Positions 61,351-64,000 of a stretch of 64,000 nt of DNA are shown here, piece after piece. The notes below the pieces were generated by a model. The model was not told the origin of the DNA. It ran no database searches and saw only the letters and a program-made list of their open reading frames with translations. Each line of letters starts with the position of its first letter. Position 1 is the first letter of the stretch. The translations under genes were made by a program, and so were the position numbers. Source of the stretch: CAVOHU01 sp963817885 (GTDB taxonomy: Bacteria; Acidobacteriota; Vicinamibacteria; Vicinamibacterales; JAKQTR01); contig CAWFQE010000012.1 of NCBI GenBank assembly GCA_963817885.1, forward strand, positions 496,001 to 560,000, read 5' to 3'.

Positions 61351-62613
61351 ATGTGGCGCTGGAAACTGGTCGTTGTGGTGTTCGCAGCCGTCACGCTGCT
61401 GATCCCCGCCTGCACGTCGAAAAAACAGGCGGCGCCGGCCCTGACCGGCCCCTCTGAGATGGCGCTGTCCGTGTCGATACAGGCCATCCCGGACGTCCTG
61501 CGTCAGGACGGAGCCTCGCAATCACGGGTCACGATCCTGGCCCGCGATGCCGGCGCGCAGCCCGTTCGGAACCTGTCCCTGCGGCTGGACATCACGGTGG
61601 GCGGAGTCCTGGTCGACTATGGGCAGCTGTCGGCCAAGAACCTCGTGACCGGATCCGACGGCACGTCGCAGGTCACCTACACCGCGCCCGCACCATCGTC
61701 GGACCCGTCGAGCCAGGGAGGCGTGATCGACCTCCTGGTGACGCCGGTCGGATCCGACTACGCCAACAGCCTGTCGCGCTCAGTCAGCATCCGGCTGGTG
61801 CCGCCAGGGGTCATTCTGCCGCCCGGCACGCCGCCGGTGCCCAAGTTCGTGTTCTCGCCAAGCGCGCCGCTCGCGCTGAGCGACGTCACCTTTGACGCGT
61901 CCTCCACGACGTCGAGCAGCCCGATCACCTCCGTGATGTGGAATTTCGGCGACGGCACGACCGGCAGCGGCGTGGTCGTCAAGCACCAGTTCCAGTTGCC
62001 GGGCACCTACACGGTGACGCTGACCGTGATCGACTCCACGAATCTGTCGGCGTCCACGACCCAGACGGTGACCGTGGTGACGAGCGGTACCCCCAAGGCG
62101 TCGTTCTTCTTCTCGCCCAGCAAGCCCGGGGTGGGTGCCGACGTCGTGTTCAATGCGGGCACGTCGACGGCTGCCACGGGCCGGCACCTTGTTGCCTATG
62201 ACTGGGATTTCGGGACCGGGCGCACGGCCAGCGGCGTGACCGTTACCAAGACAGGTGGCTACGACAAGGTCGGTGACTACGTCGTGACGCTGGTGGTGAC
62301 CGATGACATCGGCCAGACGGCGATGGCCACCAACACCGTCACGGTGGGTCCGTCGACTGACCCGTTCGTCTCGTTCCTCTTCTCTCCGACCGATCCGGCA
62401 GTCGGTGATCCGGTGACCTTCGATGCGTCGGCGTCGACGAGCTCGGTCGGCATCAAGTCCTACGCCTGGGACTTCGGGGACGGCGGCACCGATTCGACGA
62501 CCTCGAGACCGGTCCACCACTACGGGGGCGCGCGCACCTACGTCGTCACGCTCACGGTGACCGACAACAGCAACAGGACTGCGACGACGACCAAGAACGT
62601 CGCCGTGAAATGA
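61351..62613 (+). CDS. PKD-domain lipoprotein
   Basis: A 420-aa protein with a lipoprotein signal (VVVVFAAVTLLIPAC, Cys at about residue 20). Residues ~25-145 resemble an Ig-like invasin/big-1 type region (SQSRVTILARDAGAQPVRNL). Three PKD domains follow (about residues 160-245, 250-335, 338-420), with MWNFGDGTTGSG, YDWDFGTGRTASG and YAWDFGDGGTDST. PKD domains are common in secreted adhesion and surface proteins. The ATG at 61351 is in an AT-richer stretch. It overlaps the last TPR gene by 4 nt. Confidence 0.8.
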   Translation: MWRWKLVVVVFAAVTLLIPACTSKKQAAPALTGPSEMALSVSIQAIPDVLRQDGASQSRVTILARDAGAQPVRNLSLRLDITVGGVLVDYGQLSAKNLVTGSDGTSQVTYTAPAPSSDPSSQGGVIDLLVTPVGSDYANSLSRSVSIRLVPPGVILPPGTPPVPKFVFSPSAPLALSDVTFDASSTTSSSPITSVMWNFGDGTTGSGVVVKHQFQLPGTYTVTLTVIDSTNLSASTTQTVTVVTSGTPKASFFFSPSKPGVGADVVFNAGTSTAATGRHLVAYDWDFGTGRTASGVTVTKTGGYDKVGDYVVTLVVTDDIGQTAMATNTVTVGPSTDPFVSFLFSPTDPAVGDPVTFDASASTSSVGIKSYAWDFGDGGTDSTTSRPVHHYGGARTYVVTLTVTDNSNRTATTTKNVAVK

Positions 62614-63260
62614 CACCGGGACCAGAGAACGACCGCATTGAAGACCTTCGACGCCGGCTCCAGAAGGATCCGGCGTCGATCGCCTTCGCCCAGCTGGCCG
62701 AGGAACTGAGACGCGCCGGCCGGTTCAAAGACGCCATCGACGCGTGCCGCACCGGGCTCGCGCACCATCCCGGCTACCTCTCGGCCCGCGTCACGCTTGG
62801 GCGCGCGCTGCTGGAAAGCGGCGAGCTGGACGCCGCCTACGTCGAACTGGCCGACGTACTCAGGGTGGCACCCGAGAACCTCGCCGCCATCCGCGGCCTG
62901 GCCGAAGTACACCGGCGAAGAGGAGAGCTGCCCGAGGCGCTCGAGCAATACCGGGCCGCTTTCGAGCTCGCCCGCAACGACCCGGGCATCGACCAGATCG
63001 TCCGCGAAATCCGCAAGGAGATCGAGCCGACCCTCGCGGCGCCGGCGGTGAGCTTTCCGTCGGGTGCTACGCTCGGGCCTGTCTCCGTCGCGCCGCCTCC
63101 GGGACCCGGGTCCGCAGCGGCGCCACCACCGGCATCACCGATGACATCCGACGCCTCGGCCGCGATCGAGAGCCGCCGGGCCGAGCGAATCGTCCAGCAC
63201 CTCGAGCGGTGGCTCGAGGCCCTTCTCGCCGATCGCCGCTCCCGCCTCATGAGAACCTGA
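62610..63260 (+). CDS. TPR-containing protein
   Basis: A 216-aa protein. Residues ~15-130 contain about three TPRs (FAQLAEELRRAGRFKDAIDA, then LGRALLESGELDAAYVELAD and LAEVHRRRGELPEALEQYRA), followed by a Pro/Ala/Ser linker and a final helix. The tail (RRAERIVQHLERWLEALLAD) is amphipathic. It starts inside the PKD stop codon. A heptamer array begins directly after its TGA stop. Confidence 0.7.
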   Translation: MTPGPENDRIEDLRRRLQKDPASIAFAQLAEELRRAGRFKDAIDACRTGLAHHPGYLSARVTLGRALLESGELDAAYVELADVLRVAPENLAAIRGLAEVHRRRGELPEALEQYRAAFELARNDPGIDQIVREIRKEIEPTLAAPAVSFPSGATLGPVSVAPPPGPGSAAAPPPASPMTSDASAAIESRRAERIVQHLERWLEALLADRRSRLMRT

Positions 63261-63421
63261 CTAGGGGCTAGGGGCTAGGGGACTAGGGGCTAGGGGCTGG
63301 GGGCTAGGGATAGGCGCCAGGCGCTGGTTGGGGCTTGCTGAACCGCCACAATCCGAGTCGCAGTGGAGAACGAGCAGCGTGATCCGATTCCCACTAGCCC
63401 CTAGCGCCTAGCCCCTAGCCC
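63261..63421. repeat. Heptamer arrays in inverted orientation at the right end
   Basis: 63261-63110 equivalent units read CTAGGGG three times, one extra A, then CTAGGGG twice, CTGGGGG and CTAGGGA (63261-63310), then a related tail to about 63327. A 65-bp spacer follows, then the complementary orientation ccctagc repeats at 63392-63421. The two could form a hairpin next to the transposase fragment. Confidence 0.85.
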
Positions 63422-63470
63422 AAGTTCGTCACGAAACGGGGCAGCGGTTCCCAAATCCTCGGAAATTCGC

Positions 63471-64000
63471 TCAGGACGCGGCTGAGTCTGCACTACATTC
63501 GGCGTTCCATTCCAGGTGTGCGGGGATGGTGACGTCGAGCTGATCGAGCAAGCGTTGCTGCTCGCGGGTGGGCGTGGCGACCCGGCGGAGCCGAATCTCG
63601 CGCCCATCGGTGGTCGGCAGGATGATGTCGGCCGTCTGGACCGTGACGAGCTGGGCGAGGGCGCGCGCCGGGGTGAGACCGGTCCCGCTCTGCCGGAGCC
63701 GATGCTTCAGTGTCACCCACAGCGCGTAGCCGAGAAACGCGACCAGGATGTGGGCCTTCACCCGGCGCTCGAGTTGATGGAAGAGGGGCCGGATGGCGAG
63801 CGCGCTCTTCAGGGTTCGAAACGCGGCTTCCGCCTCGGTGAGCTGGATGTACTTGGTCCAGAGTTCCTCCGCGTGCTGGCCCTCGAGATTGGTGCGCAGC
63901 AGATACGCGCCTTCGCGCGCCTCGCGCCAGGCGCGCCGCTCCTCGAGGAGGTGCCACGCGAGGTGCAGGCGGCCGTCCCGCTCCTCGACGGCCATCGCAT
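63471..64000 (-). CDS. Transposase C-terminal part (DDE type, IS1634-like), 5' end outside window
   Basis: The visible part is the end of a DDE transposase. The segment LTEAEAAFRTLKSALAIRPL followed by FHQLERRVKAHILVAFLGY is typical of the late catalytic Glu region of the IS4/IS1634-type elements. The frame runs off the right edge, so only the C-terminal ~176 residues are seen. No terminal inverted repeat could be identified because only one end is present. Confidence 0.75.
   Translation of the reverse strand, partial: AMAVEERDGRLHLAWHLLEERRAWREAREGAYLLRTNLEGQHAEELWTKYIQLTEAEAAFRTLKSALAIRPLFHQLERRVKAHILVAFLGYALWVTLKHRLRQSGTGLTPARALAQLVTVQTADIILPTTDGREIRLRRVATPTREQQRLLDQLDVTIPAHLEWNAECSADSAAS

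Noticed and set aside
63471..64000. Complete insertion sequence
   Set aside because: Only the transposase C-terminus is inside the window and no terminal inverted repeat pair can be assessed.

Overview
The window is a GC-rich, densely packed bacterial chromosome segment of Gram-negative type. It carries TonB, LolA-like and secretin genes, LPS-type heptose-kinase-like chemistry and type IV pilus assembly genes, and many GTG starts and 1-4 nt start/stop overlaps. The gene content and order (nrdR-DUF4390-ntrY-ntrX; ffh-rpsP-KH-rimM-trmD-rplS-rnhB; rplM-rpsI-rpsB-tsf-pyrH-frr; pilMNOPQ followed by lipoprotein, PKD and TPR genes) suggest an Acidobacteriota-like organism, perhaps of the Vicinamibacteria type. 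That assignment is inference from gene neighbourhoods, not a database match. Almost everything here is core housekeeping; the only mobile-element trace is a transposase fragment at the right edge.

Layout. 1-2.4 kb: TonB-family C-terminus, an exported L,D-transpeptidase-like protein and a small membrane protein. 2.6-6.0 kb (minus): groES-groEL with its own sigma-70 promoter and a CIRCE-like operator, then a short Fis-type regulator and purC. 6.3-12.0 kb (plus): a membrane protein, nrdR, DUF4390 and the NtrY/NtrX two-component pair. 12.1-22.0 kb (plus): a chained operon-like run from a strong promoter through TPR, RDD, pgpA, cinA, thpR, plsY, gpsA, ftsY, ribD, ribE and ribBA. 22.0-33.0 kb (plus): a second promoter and the ffh/ribosome-maturation run, followed by a large TPR/proline-rich protein, thiE, a RodZ-like protein and unknowns. 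33-38 kb: a divergent GHMP kinase pair, then peptidoglycan recycling (nagZ, LD-carboxypeptidase, mpl). 37.9-40.8 kb (minus): rhodanese-LolA-secretin. 41-43.4 kb: murB and murA. 43.4-50.4 kb: exported unknowns, tRNA-Ala, 6-phosphofructokinase, a radical SAM protein and threonine synthase. 50.6-54.4 kb (minus): the translation/UMP-kinase operon. 54.8-63.3 kb (plus): type IV pilus assembly behind a sigma-54 promoter. 63.5-64 kb: transposase end.

Three things stand out. First, a family of heptanucleotide tandem arrays (core AGCCYNN, or CTAGGGG on the other strand) recurs at eight or more intergenic sites, nearly always abutting the 3' end of a gene and often containing its TAG stop codon. Second, seven otherwise well-conserved genes (plsY, gpsA, ftsY, a TPR gene, an exported unknown, a radical SAM gene, pilQ) each need one single-base shift to read through. 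Several are normally essential, so base-calling errors are the likeliest cause, and three of the shifts lie within 1.8 kb. Third, regulatory sites are unusually legible: CIRCE, sigma-54, several TTGACA-type promoters, and promoters placed so that the mRNA would be leaderless.

Functionally the window ties together envelope building (murA, murB, mpl, nagZ, LD-carboxypeptidase, PlsY, GpsA, PgpA), protein targeting (Ffh, FtsY), ribosome production and surface pili. Two points deserve checking: MurA has Asp at the position of the fosfomycin-target Cys, and the sigma-54 activator NtrX lies in the same window as a sigma-54 pilus promoter.
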